Shown one piece after another: positions 8,818-17,549 of a stretch of 64,000 nt of DNA. This DNA is from Comamonas sp. GTDB lineage: Bacteria > Pseudomonadota > Gammaproteobacteria > Burkholderiales > Burkholderiaceae_C. The notes beneath the pieces are model-generated. The model did no database searches and was not told the origin of the DNA. It saw only the letters and a program-made list of their open reading frames with translations. Location: NCBI RefSeq assembly GCF_009360615.1, contig NZ_SPEY01000053.1, forward strand, positions 23,124-87,123, given 5' to 3'. Position numbers and translations under genes: made by a program. How positions within the stretch are numbered: position 1 is the first letter of the stretch; each line of letters starts with the position of its first letter.

Positions 8818-10290
8818 TCAGCCGGCTTGCACGGCGTAGGTGGAACCGGCAAAGCTCTTGCCTGCGTCTGTCGGCGCAGTTTGAACCTGGCTGGGGTAAA
8901 TCATCTGGCCGGGCACGTTCATGGTTTTCCTGGCCAGCGGGTAGTAGATGAGCGAGGTGACGATCAGGCTGACGATCCACGAGATATCGGCGCCGTTCAT
9001 GGCCTTGGCCAGCGGGCCCACGTACATGGCCTGGTTGATGAAGGGAATCTGCACCACGACGCCCATCACATAGCAGGACAGGGCCGTCCAGTTGTAGGCC
9101 CCATAACGACCCTGGCTGTCGTAGAGCGCCGGGATGTCCACTTTTTCCTTGGAAACCAGGTAGTAGTCCACCAGGTTGACGGCGCTCCAGGGAACGAACA
9201 CGGTGAGCAGCAGCAGCACGAAATTCTTGAACGTGGCCAGGAAGTTGGAGCTGGCCAGCAGGGCCACCAGGACCGTCACCAGCACAAAGCCCAGGATATA
9301 GAGCAGACGCGATGTCGCAGTGAACTGCTTTTTCCGGTTGAAGGCGCTGACCGTGGTCAGCACGGTCATGAATCCGCCATAGGCATTGAGGCAGTTCACG
9401 GTGAGCTTGCCGGTGACGATGACCAGGTAGATCACCACCGCCAGCGGGCCGGCGAGCTGGCCCATGAAGCCGACCTGGTTCTTGATGAAGTTGGCGCCCA
9501 GCGCGGCGACCAGCACGCCGAAGCTCATGGCCAGTTGCGAGCTGATGACGCTGCCGCTGAACGTGGTCCAGAAGGTGGCGGCGGTCGAGGTCCTGGTGGG
9601 CAGATAGCGCGAATAGTCGGCCACATAGGGGGCGAACGTCATCTGCCAGCCGGCCGACAGGGCCATGGCGGTCAGAAAGCTGGCCCAGGTGAAAGGCTTC
9701 TGGCCGAACGCCGAGACCACATCGAACTGATGGCACAGCTGCCAGGCCAGATAGCCAAAGCCCAGTATGCCGACCACGGTGGAGATCCGCCCCACCACAT
9801 GGATGAGCCGGTAGCCCACCACGGCGACCAGGGCCGTGAGCGCGCCGAAGATGAGGATGCCGGCCGCGGGGCTATGAAAACCGAACATCAGATTGATGGC
9901 CTGGCCCGAGAGCACGGTGCCCGTGGCGGCGAAGCCCACATACATCAGGATCACCAGGACCAATGGCAGGGCCGCGCCCTTGACGCCGAACTGCACGCGG
10001 CTGGAGATCATCTGGGGCAGACCCAGGCGCGGCCCCTGGGCCGAGTGCAGCGCCATGACGATGCCGCCGAGGATGTTGCCGATCAGCAGACCGAGGATGG
10101 CCGTCATGGCCTCGGCACCGAACACCACGGCCAGGGCGCCGTCCACCACCGCCGTGATCTGCATGTTGGCACCGAACCAGAGGGTGAACTGGCTGGAGGG
10201 CGTGCCGTGGCGCTCGCTCTCCGGAACCATGTCGATGGTTCGGGTCTCGATGGCGCCAGAGGAACCCAGCGTTGCTGTATCAATACTCAT
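8818..10290 (-). CDS. NCS1-family permease of the hut operon
   Basis: The 490-residue, about twelve-helix inner-membrane protein belongs to the nucleobase:cation symporter-1 (purine-cytosine permease) family. The N-terminus reads [21 protein letters not shown] near residues 38-58, followed by long hydrophobic segments and [18 protein letters not shown] near 213-230, which is typical of the family. As first gene of the hut operon, divergent from a hutC gene, it most likely imports histidine, urocanate or a related imidazole. NCS1 members classically carry cytosine, allantoin, hydantoins or thiamine, so the substrate is inferred from context only. A HutC-like site lies upstream at 10361-10370. 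Confidence 0.88.
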   Translation of the reverse strand: MSIDTATLGSSGAIETRTIDMVPESERHGTPSSQFTLWFGANMQITAVVDGALAVVFGAEAMTAILGLLIGNILGGIVMALHSAQGPRLGLPQMISSRVQFGVKGAALPLVLVILMYVGFAATGTVLSGQAINLMFGFHSPAAGILIFGALTALVAVVGYRLIHVVGRISTVVGILGFGYLAWQLCHQFDVVSAFGQKPFTWASFLTAMALSAGWQMTFAPYVADYSRYLPTRTSTAATFWTTFSGSVISSQLAMSFGVLVAALGANFIKNQVGFMGQLAGPLAVVIYLVIVTGKLTVNCLNAYGGFMTVLTTVSAFNRKKQFTATSRLLYILGFVLVTVLVALLASSNFLATFKNFVLLLLTVFVPWSAVNLVDYYLVSKEKVDIPALYDSQGRYGAYNWTALSCYVMGVVVQIPFINQAMYVGPLAKAMNGADISWIVSLIVTSLIYYPLARKTMNVPGQMIYPSQVQTAPTDAGKSFAGSTYAVQAG

Positions 10291-10360
10291 GAAATTGCTC
10301 CGTCAATCCCTCTGGAAGTCTCTTATATGTATGAACAACTCTCAGGAATTTCCATTAAGT

Positions 10361-10370
10361 TGTATATACG
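10361..10370. promoter_or_regulatory. Putative HutC operator, permease/hutC divergent promoter
   Basis: TGTATATACG differs by one base from the perfect palindrome TGTATATACA at 16379-16388. It lies in the 145-base intergenic region between the permease and hutC genes, 70 bases from the permease start, where a repressor could block both promoters. Assignment rests on the motif recurring at other hut promoters in the window. Confidence 0.55.
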
Positions 10371-10435
10371 AATTTTGTGATTTACTCCCACCCACGTCAA
10401 TCATCTAGACAGCTTTTCTAATCCACACAAACCCT

Positions 10436-11152
10436 ATGTCGCGAACCGATACCACCGCTGCCGTACCTGCGTTCCAGCGCATCAAAGACCATGTGCTGCA
10501 GCAGATCCACAGTGGCGTATGGCAGGAAGGCCAGGCCATTCCCAGCGAAGCCGCCCTGGTCAAACAGTTCAATGTGGCGCGCATGACCGTCAACCGTGCG
10601 TTGCGCGAGCTCAGCGACGAAAAGACCCTGACGCGAATCCAGGGCTCGGGCACGTTCGTGGCCCAGCAGAAGTACCAGGCCACCCTGGTCGAGTTGCGCA
10701 ATATCGCGGACGAAATTGCGGCACGCGGCCACCGCCATCGAGGGGAGCTGCAGCGGCTCGAGCGCTGCAAGGCCGACGCCGCGCTGCTGCGCCAGTTCGA
10801 GCTGAACACCGCCACCCATCTGTTCCACTCCGTGGTCGTGCACTTCGAAAACGATGTCCCCATTCAGGTCGAGGACCGTTATGTGAACCCGGCGGTGGCT
10901 CCCGACTACCTGAGCCAGGACTTTGCGAGCCAGACACCCAATGCCTATCTGGTGCGCGTGGCTCCGCTGCAGGGCGTGAGTTTCTCCATCGAGGCGAGCA
11001 TGCCCACGCCAGAGGTGGCGGAGCTTTTGCGCATGGAGGTCACCGAACCCTGTCTGGTGCTGCGCCGCAGAACCCGCTCCCAGGGGCAGGTGGCCTCGGT
11101 GTCGGCCCTGTGGCACCCGGCATCGCGCTATCAGTTCGCCGGCAGTTTCTGA
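10436..11152 (+). CDS. hutC: HutC-type GntR transcriptional repressor (copy 1)
   Basis: The 238-residue regulator has an N-terminal GntR winged helix (about residues 12-78, with PSEAALVKQFNVARMTVNRAL) and a C-terminal UTRA ligand domain ending ASVSALWHPASRYQFAGSF. That architecture is the HutC subfamily, whose members repress hut genes and are released by urocanate. It is divergent from operon A and ends convergent with hutH. A second close homologue (12881-13636) sits in operon B. Residues such as the segment FENDVPIQVEDRYVNP are shared between both copies, so they probably bind related ligands and operators. Confidence 0.9.
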   Translation: MSRTDTTAAVPAFQRIKDHVLQQIHSGVWQEGQAIPSEAALVKQFNVARMTVNRALRELSDEKTLTRIQGSGTFVAQQKYQATLVELRNIADEIAARGHRHRGELQRLERCKADAALLRQFELNTATHLFHSVVVHFENDVPIQVEDRYVNPAVAPDYLSQDFASQTPNAYLVRVAPLQGVSFSIEASMPTPEVAELLRMEVTEPCLVLRRRTRSQGQVASVSALWHPASRYQFAGSF

Positions 11153-11162
11153 CCCGCGCTTC

Positions 11163-11190
11163 GGGGCTGCGCCCCGGCAGGCACTGCCGG
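11163..11190. terminator. Weak candidate terminator hairpins between hutC and hutH
   Basis: Two adjacent GC hairpins, GGGGCTGCGCCCC (11163-11175) and CCGGCAG/CTGCCGG with a three-base loop (11174-11190), lie in the 105-base gap between two convergent genes. They overlap by two bases and are not followed by a T-run, so termination is only suggested. Confidence 0.3.
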
Positions 11191-11257
11191 AACACCGCCC
11201 CGCCACGACGAGAGCCGCTCTGGTCTGAGGCTTGCGGCGTGACGTCATGGTGCGCAT

Positions 11258-12814
11258 TCAGGCCGCGTGGCTGGGGAGAATGCTCTGCAACACCTCGGGC
11301 CAGGCGGTTTCCAGCGCCCAACGGCGCATGATTTCGATATCGGGCGCCAGGTAGCGGTCCTTGTCCAGATAGGGCACCTGGCTGCGGATCAGCGCGTACT
11401 GCGCCTCCATCAGCGGCGAACTCTTGAGCCGGCGGTCGAAGTCCATGCCCTGGACGGCGGCCATGGCCTCCACGCCCACGATCACCGCCGTGTTCCTGGC
11501 CATGTCGGCCAGACGGCGCGCGCCATAGGTGGCCATGGAGACATGGTCTTCCTGGTTGGCCGAAGTAGGCAGGCTGGTCACGCTGCTGGGGTGCGCCAGG
11601 CACTGGTTTTCGGCCGCCAGTGCCGCCGCCGTGACCTGCGCGATCATGAAGCCCGAGTTGACGCCGCTGTCCTCGATCAGAAAGGCCGGCAGACGCGACA
11701 GTCCGGTGTCCAGCAGCAAGGCCATGCGCCGCTCGGAGATGGCGCCGATTTCGGCGATCGCCAAGGCCAGTATGTCGGCGGCGAAAGCCACGGGTTCCGC
11801 GTGGAAGTTGCCGCCCGAGATCACGTCGCCGTTGTCGAACACCAGCGGATTGTCCGAGGCGGCATTGGCTTCGATGACCAGCACGCGTGCAGCATGGCTG
11901 AGGTTGTCCAGGCAGGCGCCCATGACCTGCGGCACGCAGCGGATGGAGTAGGGGTCCTGCACGCGCCCGCAGTTGGGGTGCGAGGGATCGATGGCGCTGC
12001 CGTCCAGCAGGGAGCGCACGGCGGCCGCCACGGCAATCTGGCCGTGCTGGCCTCTGGCCTCGTGAATGCGCGCGTCGAAGGGCTTGATGGAGCCCTGGAT
12101 GGCTTCCAGCGTCAGGCAGCCGGCCACCAGGCCTGCGGCCAGCACGCTTTCGCCCTGGAACAGACCCGCCAGCGCCAGCGAGGTGGAGACCTGGGTGCCA
12201 TTGAGCAGTGCCAGCCCTTCCTTGGGGCCGAGCACAAAGGGTTCCAGGCCGATATGTTTCATGGCGTCACGGCCGGAGACCAGCTTGCCGTCTATCTTGG
12301 CCTGCCCTTCACCGATGAGCACGCAGGCCAGGTGCGACAGCGGCGCCAGATCGCCCGACGCGCCCACAGAGCCCTTGGAAGGGATCACGGGCAGGACATC
12401 GGCATTGGCCAGCGCCAGCAGCGCGTCCACCAGTGCCGTGCGGGCCCCCGAATGACCACGCGCCAGGCTCACGGCCTTGGTGGCCAGCACCAGGCGCACC
12501 ACATGATCCGGCAGCGGATCGCCAGTGCCCACGCTGTGGGAAAGCACCAGATTGCGCTGCAGCTCGGCCAGACGCTCCTGGGCGATCTTGGTCGAGGCCA
12601 GCTTGCCGAAGCCGGTATTGATGCCATAGACCACCTGGTCCTCGTCGACGATGTGCTGCACATGTGCCTGGGCCGCTCGCATGGCGTCATAGGCGGACTG
12701 GGCCATGCTGAGCTGCACGCCGCCGTCCTGGATGCGACGCAGCTGCGCCAGTGTGACCTCGCCCGGATGCAGTTCCAGTGGGGACGTCGAGAGCGCTTGG
12801 GTGGTGGTGTTCAT
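11258..12814 (-). CDS. hutH: Histidine ammonia-lyase (HutH)
   Basis: HutH removes ammonia from L-histidine to give urocanate, the first pathway step. The Ala-Ser-Gly triad that forms the MIO cofactor is present at residues 152-154 within [15 protein letters not shown], preceded by [12 protein letters not shown] near 63-74. The 518-residue length is normal. It is the last gene of operon B, 66 bases behind the second hutC. A HutC-like site overlaps its translation-initiation region at 12824-12833, suggesting separate control of hutH. It is unusual that hutH is split from hutU and the rest, which occupy the facing operon beyond hutC copy 1. Confidence 0.97.
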   Translation of the reverse strand: MNTTTQALSTSPLELHPGEVTLAQLRRIQDGGVQLSMAQSAYDAMRAAQAHVQHIVDEDQVVYGINTGFGKLASTKIAQERLAELQRNLVLSHSVGTGDPLPDHVVRLVLATKAVSLARGHSGARTALVDALLALANADVLPVIPSKGSVGASGDLAPLSHLACVLIGEGQAKIDGKLVSGRDAMKHIGLEPFVLGPKEGLALLNGTQVSTSLALAGLFQGESVLAAGLVAGCLTLEAIQGSIKPFDARIHEARGQHGQIAVAAAVRSLLDGSAIDPSHPNCGRVQDPYSIRCVPQVMGACLDNLSHAARVLVIEANAASDNPLVFDNGDVISGGNFHAEPVAFAADILALAIAEIGAISERRMALLLDTGLSRLPAFLIEDSGVNSGFMIAQVTAAALAAENQCLAHPSSVTSLPTSANQEDHVSMATYGARRLADMARNTAVIVGVEAMAAVQGMDFDRRLKSSPLMEAQYALIRSQVPYLDKDRYLAPDIEIMRRWALETAWPEVLQSILPSHAA

Positions 12815-12823
12815 GGCTATACC

Positions 12824-12833
12824 TGTCTATACA
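12824..12833. promoter_or_regulatory. Putative HutC operator at the hutH start
   Basis: The minus strand reads TGTATAGACA, identical to the site at 16426-16435; with flanks the site is CTGTATAGACAG. It ends only ten bases before the hutH ATG, so a bound repressor would cover the leader and ribosome-binding region. Confidence 0.6.
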
Positions 12834-12880
12834 GTCAAGAGAAACAAAAACATGCGGAGAGATTCAGGGCCCGGCCGGGG

Positions 12881-13636
12881 TCAGCCGCCGTGCACCGAAT
12901 CGGTTCGGAAACGGCTACCGAGTCGGTAGCGCATGCCCGGATGCACGCAGTGCACCCAGGTGATGGGGACGCCACGCAGCCAGGTCCGGCGCGTCAGCAT
13001 CAGGCAAGGCTGGTCGATGGCCATCCGCAGCAGCCGGGCCTGCTCGGCCGTCGGCAGAATCGCATCGACCACATGTTCGATCTGGTCGTACTGCACATTG
13101 CGCACCAGATAGACCGAGGGTTGTACGGCGGAGAAATCCTGGTCCATGAATTCGGGGACCAGACGCGGGTTCACATAACGGTCTTCGAGCTGAACCGGAA
13201 CTTCGTTCTCGAAGTGCACGCCATGCAGATGAAACACCGAGGCTCCGACCGCGAGGTCCAGCGCTGCGGCGACCTCGGGCGAGGCGGACTCGCGGCGCAT
13301 ATCGAGCAGCTCGAAGCGATGGTCGTGCCCGCGCTGGGTGATCTCTTCGCCGATATTGGCGATACGCAGCAGTGTGGAACGCGGCTTCTCCTCGGCCACG
13401 AAGGAGCCGACCCCCGCCACACGAACGATCACGCCCTGCTCGGCCAGCTCGCGCAGCGCACGGTTCACCGTCATGCGCGCCACGCCGAACTCGTTGACCA
13501 GCTCCTGCTCGGAAGGCACGCGTGCACCGGCCGCCAGCGAACCGTCGCCGATCTTGCGCAGCACATGGTCCTTGACCTGCTGATACAGCGCGACCGGCAT
13601 CTGGGCTGCAACAGTGGTTCTGCGCCGGGCATTCAT
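12881..13636 (-). CDS. hutC: HutC-type GntR transcriptional repressor (copy 2)
   Basis: The 251-residue regulator has a GntR winged helix (about residues 15-85; PSEQELVNEFGVARMTVNRALREL) and a UTRA domain ending PITWVHCVHPGMRYRLGSRF, the closer of the two copies to classical HutC of pseudomonads by eye. It sits in operon B, ten bases after the ABC ATPase gene and 66 before hutH. It is expected to bind the TGTATAKACA sites and respond to urocanate. Two full-length HutC genes in one hut locus is atypical and may reflect separate control of the two operons. Confidence 0.9.
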   Translation of the reverse strand: MNARRRTTVAAQMPVALYQQVKDHVLRKIGDGSLAAGARVPSEQELVNEFGVARMTVNRALRELAEQGVIVRVAGVGSFVAEEKPRSTLLRIANIGEEITQRGHDHRFELLDMRRESASPEVAAALDLAVGASVFHLHGVHFENEVPVQLEDRYVNPRLVPEFMDQDFSAVQPSVYLVRNVQYDQIEHVVDAILPTAEQARLLRMAIDQPCLMLTRRTWLRGVPITWVHCVHPGMRYRLGSRFRTDSVHGG

Positions 13637-13646
13637 GGGGCGAACC

Positions 13647-14426
13647 TCAGTGCGCCGCCGCAGCCAGGGACTCGGCGCGAATCTCTTCCGTCAACCGGGC
13701 CTTGAGCTCCATGAACTCGGGCGAGGTCTTGACGGTGTAGTGGCGCGGGTGCGGAAGGTTGACCGGAATGTCGGCCTTGATGCGGCCCGGACGCGCACTG
13801 AAAACGGCTACGCGATTGGCCATGAAGATGGCTTCGTCGATATCGTGGGTCACGAACATCACCGTCTTGCGCTCGGCTTCCCAGATGCCCAGCAGCAATT
13901 CCTGCATCAGCACCCGCGTCTGGTTGTCCAGAGCACCAAAGGGTTCATCCATGAGCAGGATCTTGGGGTCGTTGGCCAGTGCACGCGCAATCGCCGTGCG
14001 TTGCTGCATGCCGCCGGACAGCTGCTTGGGATAGTGATTCTCGAACCCACGCAAACCCACCTTGGCAATGAAGTATTCGCTGCGCTCTTTCTGCACGGCT
14101 TCGCTCACGCCTTTCTCGCGCAGCCCGAAGCGGATGTTCTGCGCCACGGTCAGCCAGGGAAACAGGGTGTAGCTCTGAAACACCATGCCGCGGTCGGCAC
14201 CGGGCTCCTGCACCAGCTTGCCGTCCAGCAGAACCTGTCCGGTGGTCGGGAAGTCCAGACCCGCGACGATGCGCAGCATCGTCGATTTGCCACAGCCCGA
14301 GGGCCCGAGAATGGTCACGAAATCGTTCTCGCGGACCTCGAAATCCACGGGCAGCAGGGCCTGGGTGCTGACGCCTTTGTGGCTGGTGAAGGTGCGCGAA
14401 ACACCTTGAATGGACAGCTGATTCAT
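13647..14426 (-). CDS. NitT/TauT-type ABC transporter ATP-binding protein
   Basis: This 259-residue ATPase energises the importer formed with the next two genes. Walker A GPSGCGKST lies near residues 40-48, the signature LSGGMQQR near 139-146, Walker B ILLMDEPFGALD near 159-170 and the switch histidine in FVTHDIDEA near 195. Overall similarity is to SsuB/TauB/NrtD proteins. The ATG at 14426 shares its first base with the last base of the permease stop codon (TGATG), implying coupled translation. It lies ten bases upstream of hutC copy 2. Confidence 0.92.
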   Translation of the reverse strand: MNQLSIQGVSRTFTSHKGVSTQALLPVDFEVRENDFVTILGPSGCGKSTMLRIVAGLDFPTTGQVLLDGKLVQEPGADRGMVFQSYTLFPWLTVAQNIRFGLREKGVSEAVQKERSEYFIAKVGLRGFENHYPKQLSGGMQQRTAIARALANDPKILLMDEPFGALDNQTRVLMQELLLGIWEAERKTVMFVTHDIDEAIFMANRVAVFSARPGRIKADIPVNLPHPRHYTVKTSPEFMELKARLTEEIRAESLAAAAH

Positions 14427-15289
14427 CACAGGGCACTCCACTCGAACATGCGACGGTTGATGGTTTTGAAAATGAAGTCCGACACCAGACCGATGAGCCC
14501 GATGACGATGATGCCGAAGATGATCTGACCGGTGTTGAGCAGTGCCTGACTGTCGGTGATCATGTGGCCGATGCCCGAGGACGAGCCGATCAGCTCGGCG
14601 ACGATCACATAGGTCCAGGCCCATCCCAGCACCAGACGCAGGGTTTCCGCGATACCCGGGGCAGCCCCGGGAATCAGCACGCGCTTGACGATGCCGGTAT
14701 TGCTGGCGCCCAGGGTGTAGGCGGCCTCCACCAGATCCTTGCGCGCGCCCCCCACGGTCACGGCCACCATGAGCGTGATCTGGAACACCGAGCCGATGAA
14801 GATGACCAGCAGCTTCTGGGCCTCGCCCACGCCGGCCCAGAGAATCAGCAGTGGAATGAAGGCCGATGCGGGCAGGTAGCGGCAGAACGAGACAAAGGGC
14901 TCGAAGAACGCTTCCACGGGCTTCCAGGCCCCCATGGCGATGCCCAGCGGCACGGCCACGATGCTGGCCAGGATGAAGCCGCCCATGACACGCCATACGG
15001 TCATGCCGATGTCATGGTGAAAATCGAACTCCGTGAACAGCAGAATGCCTTCGCGCAGCATCGTCAGCGGGCTGGCGAGAAAGGTCGGCGAGACCAGTCC
15101 GCCGAAAGTGACGGCGGACCAGACCAGCACGAACAGCAGAAAGAAGCCCGTGCCGAGCAGCCACTTGGCCTTGGGGCTGACAGGCTCCAGAGGGGCCATG
15201 TAGCGCCGGCGTGCCGGCCGTACGGAAGGCGATGCCACCTGGACCGATGCGGGTGATGCAGACTTGATAGAAGGTGATACCGCTTCCAT
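14426..15289 (-). CDS. NitT/TauT-type ABC transporter permease
   Basis: The 287-residue inner-membrane permease has about six hydrophobic segments and the EAA-type loop EAAYTLGASNTGIVKRVLIPGA (the G-I-IP-A core near residues 185-200), typical of SsuC/TauC/NrtB. The N-terminal 40 residues are rich in Ser, Pro and Arg and are cytoplasmic. I use the ATG at 15289; the open frame upstream overlaps the binding-protein gene and has no family similarity. It is sandwiched between the binding protein (17 bases before) and the ATPase. Confidence 0.92.
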   Translation of the reverse strand: MEAVSPSIKSASPASVQVASPSVRPARRRYMAPLEPVSPKAKWLLGTGFFLLFVLVWSAVTFGGLVSPTFLASPLTMLREGILLFTEFDFHHDIGMTVWRVMGGFILASIVAVPLGIAMGAWKPVEAFFEPFVSFCRYLPASAFIPLLILWAGVGEAQKLLVIFIGSVFQITLMVAVTVGGARKDLVEAAYTLGASNTGIVKRVLIPGAAPGIAETLRLVLGWAWTYVIVAELIGSSSGIGHMITDSQALLNTGQIIFGIIVIGLIGLVSDFIFKTINRRMFEWSAL

Positions 15290-15306
15290 GTGCGACCTCT
15301 TTGCGC

Positions 15307-16275
15307 TTACTTGATGAAGCTGGCGTCGTACATGACGCCGTAGTTCTCGGGAATGCTGCGAATCACGCCGGCTTCCTTGAGGATGGCGGCAGACTCCTTC
15401 ATGAAAGGCAGCAGGTCGCTGGCAAAGAACTTCTGATTGGCTTCCTTGTCCGACCATTTCAGAAAGGCTGCCGATTTGCCGAACTGCTCACCGCTTTGCT
15501 TCACGGCAGCGCCCATGATCTCGTAGCTCTTTTCCTTGTCGGCATTGATCATGGAGATGGCGTCGAAGTAGGACTGGGTCAGTGCCCTGGCGGCTGCCGT
15601 GTTGGCCTTGAGCCACTTGGGATCGCAGCCCACGGTATCCATCACCATCGGGTAGTCGATGGTGGTGGCCAGGATCTTTCCGGCCGCCGGGTTGGCGCGC
15701 ACGGTGGACAGATAGGGCTCGTACGTCATGGCCGCATCGTTCTGCCCGGACACAAAGGCCTGGGCTGCCGGCTGGGGCTCCAGCGATACGGTCTTGATGT
15801 CCTTCATCGTCATGCCGTTCTTGTTCAGCATCCAGGCCAGACCGAAGTAAGGAGCCGTACCCGGCGCGCTGACGGCGACGGTCTTGCCCTTCAGGTCGGC
15901 AAAGCTCTTGACGTCGTTGCGCACGGCGATGCCGTCCGCGCCATAGGACTTGTCCATCTGGAAGATCTGCACGATCGGCACACCATTGGTGTTCCAGGCC
16001 ACATGCGTCTCCACGGTGGTGGCCGCGCATTGCACGGCACCCGAGGCCAGGGCCAGATGCCGGTCCTTCTGGGGAATCATCTTGAGTTCGACATTGAGGC
16101 CGTTCTTCTTGAAGATTCCTGCCTTGTCCGCAAGCGTCAGCGGTGCAAAGCCCGTCCACCCCGACATGCCCAGGACGATCTTGGTCTCCTGGGCCGCTGC
16201 ATGCTGTGCAGCAGACACTAGTACGGTTGCGGCCAATGCCAATTGCCAAGTTGGAACGCGGCGTGTCGATTTCAT
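15307..16275 (-). CDS. NMT1/TauA-like ABC periplasmic binding protein
   Basis: The 322-residue protein starts with a signal peptide (MKSTRR followed by a hydrophobic run, cleavage likely after AAAQ near residue 29). The mature part fits the NMT1/SsuA/TauA family: GWTGFAPLTLADKAGIFKKNG near 40-60 and GKTVAVSAPGTAPYFGL near 128. It delivers a small substrate to the permease/ATPase pair. With two HutC-like operators upstream and hutC/hutH downstream, an imidazole compound (histidine, urocanate, imidazolelactate or imidazolepropionate) is the likely ligand; family members usually bind sulfonates, nitrate, pyrimidines or aromatic acids. Substrate assignment is inference. Confidence 0.9.
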   Translation of the reverse strand: MKSTRRVPTWQLALAATVLVSAAQHAAAQETKIVLGMSGWTGFAPLTLADKAGIFKKNGLNVELKMIPQKDRHLALASGAVQCAATTVETHVAWNTNGVPIVQIFQMDKSYGADGIAVRNDVKSFADLKGKTVAVSAPGTAPYFGLAWMLNKNGMTMKDIKTVSLEPQPAAQAFVSGQNDAAMTYEPYLSTVRANPAAGKILATTIDYPMVMDTVGCDPKWLKANTAAARALTQSYFDAISMINADKEKSYEIMGAAVKQSGEQFGKSAAFLKWSDKEANQKFFASDLLPFMKESAAILKEAGVIRSIPENYGVMYDASFIK

Positions 16276-16378
16276 GGGACTCTCCTCGGTCTATGCCAGA
16301 GCAGCTCGGTTGTTGATGCGGACTTGCTAGCTTTGCACGATGGTGCAGGCAGCGAAGTTTGTGACTGCTGATCAGGCA

Positions 16379-16388
16379 TGTATATACA
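16379..16388. promoter_or_regulatory. Putative HutC operator, distal, operon B
   Basis: TGTATATACA is a perfect ten-base palindrome about 104 bases upstream of the binding-protein start. A second related site lies 47 bases away at 16426-16435, an arrangement that would allow cooperative binding. Confidence 0.6.
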
Positions 16389-16425
16389 GGCTTACCCGAG
16401 CGTCATAGGCGAGAGCTGCTGCAGC

Positions 16426-16435
16426 TGTATAGACA
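16426..16435. promoter_or_regulatory. Putative HutC operator, second site, operon B
   Basis: TGTATAGACA is identical to the minus-strand site at the hutH start (12824-12833) and related to the palindrome at 16379-16388. It lies 151 bases upstream of the operon B start codon and 126 bases beyond the end of the LysR gene. Confidence 0.55.
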
Positions 16436-16560
16436 TGGACCAGCCAGCGGATTAAGCAAACGGCGTGCCACTCCGCCCGCGCGCCCAGCGGACAGGGGGA
16501 AGAAGCCGCCGCCCTGGAATCGGTCTGACGGATGGCGCACCGAAAAGCACCCGGCCTGCG

Positions 16561-17454
16561 CTAGTCGGGTGCAATCACGCTGCGGGCCACGGTCAGAAAT
16601 GGTGCAATCAGCGCCGAGGCATTGCTCCTGGGGGCCGACAGCACCACGGCCTGCTTGGCGACGCGCCCCTTGATTCTTTTGCAGACCAGTCGTTTGCCGT
16701 CGTGGGCTCTGTCGACCACCGGCCGCGTGGTCAGCACGCTGACGCCATGTCCGTTGGCGACCATGGAGCGAATCAACTCGAACGACGCCAGTTCATGGCT
16801 CACCGTGGGAACCACGCCCGCCTCCCGGAACAGCGAGAGAAAGTAATCGCGGCTCTGGGGCAGGTTGATCAGCAGCACGGGAAAGCGGGCCAGTTCCGAC
16901 AGGCTCACGCTGGTCGCTGCGGCCAGAGGATGTCTGACGGGCAGCAAGGCATAGGGCGGCAGTGCGGCCACCGGATGCAGGGTCAGCAGAGGACGCGCCA
17001 GGCCCAGGTCATACTGCAGTGCTGCATGGATCTCGCCACGTTCCACTTGTCGGGTCAGGGACGCGATGTCCCCTTCGATCAGCTCGATGTCGATGGACGG
17101 ATGGCGCTTTTGCATCTGGGTGAGCAGCTGCGGAATCCACAGCGCACCCAGCGTGCTCAGAAAGCCCAGCCTCAGCGTGCCGGAAACCTCCTGTCTGCGC
17201 GGCTCCTGAAGCAGTTGCGCAGCCTCCAGCAGGCTCAGGGCTTCCCGGCTTCTGGCCAGCCCCGCCGCAGTCAGGTCCAGCCCGACGGCGTGCTTTCGCA
17301 CAAACAGCTTCTCGCCCCACTGGGCTTCGAGGTCGGCGATCGCCTTGGAGATGGAGGGCTGCGAGACATGGATGGCCAGCGCCGCCCTGGCCGTACTCCC
17401 GTAGCGGGCAGCGGCTACGAAGTATTCAAGCTGCCGCAGATTTATTTGAATCAA
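16561..17454 (-). CDS. LysR-family transcriptional regulator
   Basis: The protein has an N-terminal LTTR helix-turn-helix (LRQLEYFVAAARYGSTARAA, then IHVSQPSISKAIADLE) and a substrate-binding effector domain (TLRLGFLSTLGALWIPQLL onward). I place the start at TTG 17454 (297 residues) because LysR proteins normally begin a few residues before the LRQLEYF motif. The only upstream ATGs (17523-17526) would leave about 24 bases to the divergent CoA-transferase start and add unrelated sequence. No strong ribosome site precedes the TTG, so the start is uncertain. It probably controls the divergent CoA-transferase/acyl-CoA dehydrogenase genes. Confidence 0.85.
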   Translation of the reverse strand: MIQINLRQLEYFVAAARYGSTARAALAIHVSQPSISKAIADLEAQWGEKLFVRKHAVGLDLTAAGLARSREALSLLEAAQLLQEPRRQEVSGTLRLGFLSTLGALWIPQLLTQMQKRHPSIDIELIEGDIASLTRQVERGEIHAALQYDLGLARPLLTLHPVAALPPYALLPVRHPLAAATSVSLSELARFPVLLINLPQSRDYFLSLFREAGVVPTVSHELASFELIRSMVANGHGVSVLTTRPVVDRAHDGKRLVCKRIKGRVAKQAVVLSAPRSNASALIAPFLTVARSVIAPD

Positions 17455-17500
17455 TTTTTTGAATCCAATGAATGGGAAATGAATATTTTCCTTTGATTCA
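17447..17500. promoter_or_regulatory. Candidate LysR-regulated divergent promoter
   Basis: The AT-rich region between the LysR and CoA-transferase genes contains the direct repeat TTGAATC (17446-17452 and 17459-17465) and the interrupted inverted repeat GGAAA/TTTCC around 17476-17490, followed by GATTC. This resembles LysR binding regions (T-N11-A type), but no specific box can be assigned. Confidence 0.35.
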
Positions 17501-17549
17501 TGTCCCGGGCAGCATGCAGACATCACATCCGATCAAACGCAGGACTGCC

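Noticed and set aside
7092..8951. Long open frame opposite hutU
   Set aside because: Antisense shadow of a well-conserved urocanase with all motifs; no independent support.
11267..13705. Very long open frame on the plus strand opposite hutH and hutC copy 2
   Set aside because: It has no recognisable protein motif, and is antisense to two clear genes; long antisense frames are expected at this GC content.
16276..16560. Possible small gene between the binding-protein and LysR genes
   Set aside because: No frame with a start and ribosome site; the region holds the HutC-like sites and is best read as regulatory.
17523..17526. ATG starts for the LysR gene near 17526
   Set aside because: They would leave about 24 bases to the divergent gene start and prefix residues not found in LysR proteins; TTG 17454 fits better, though with low certainty.
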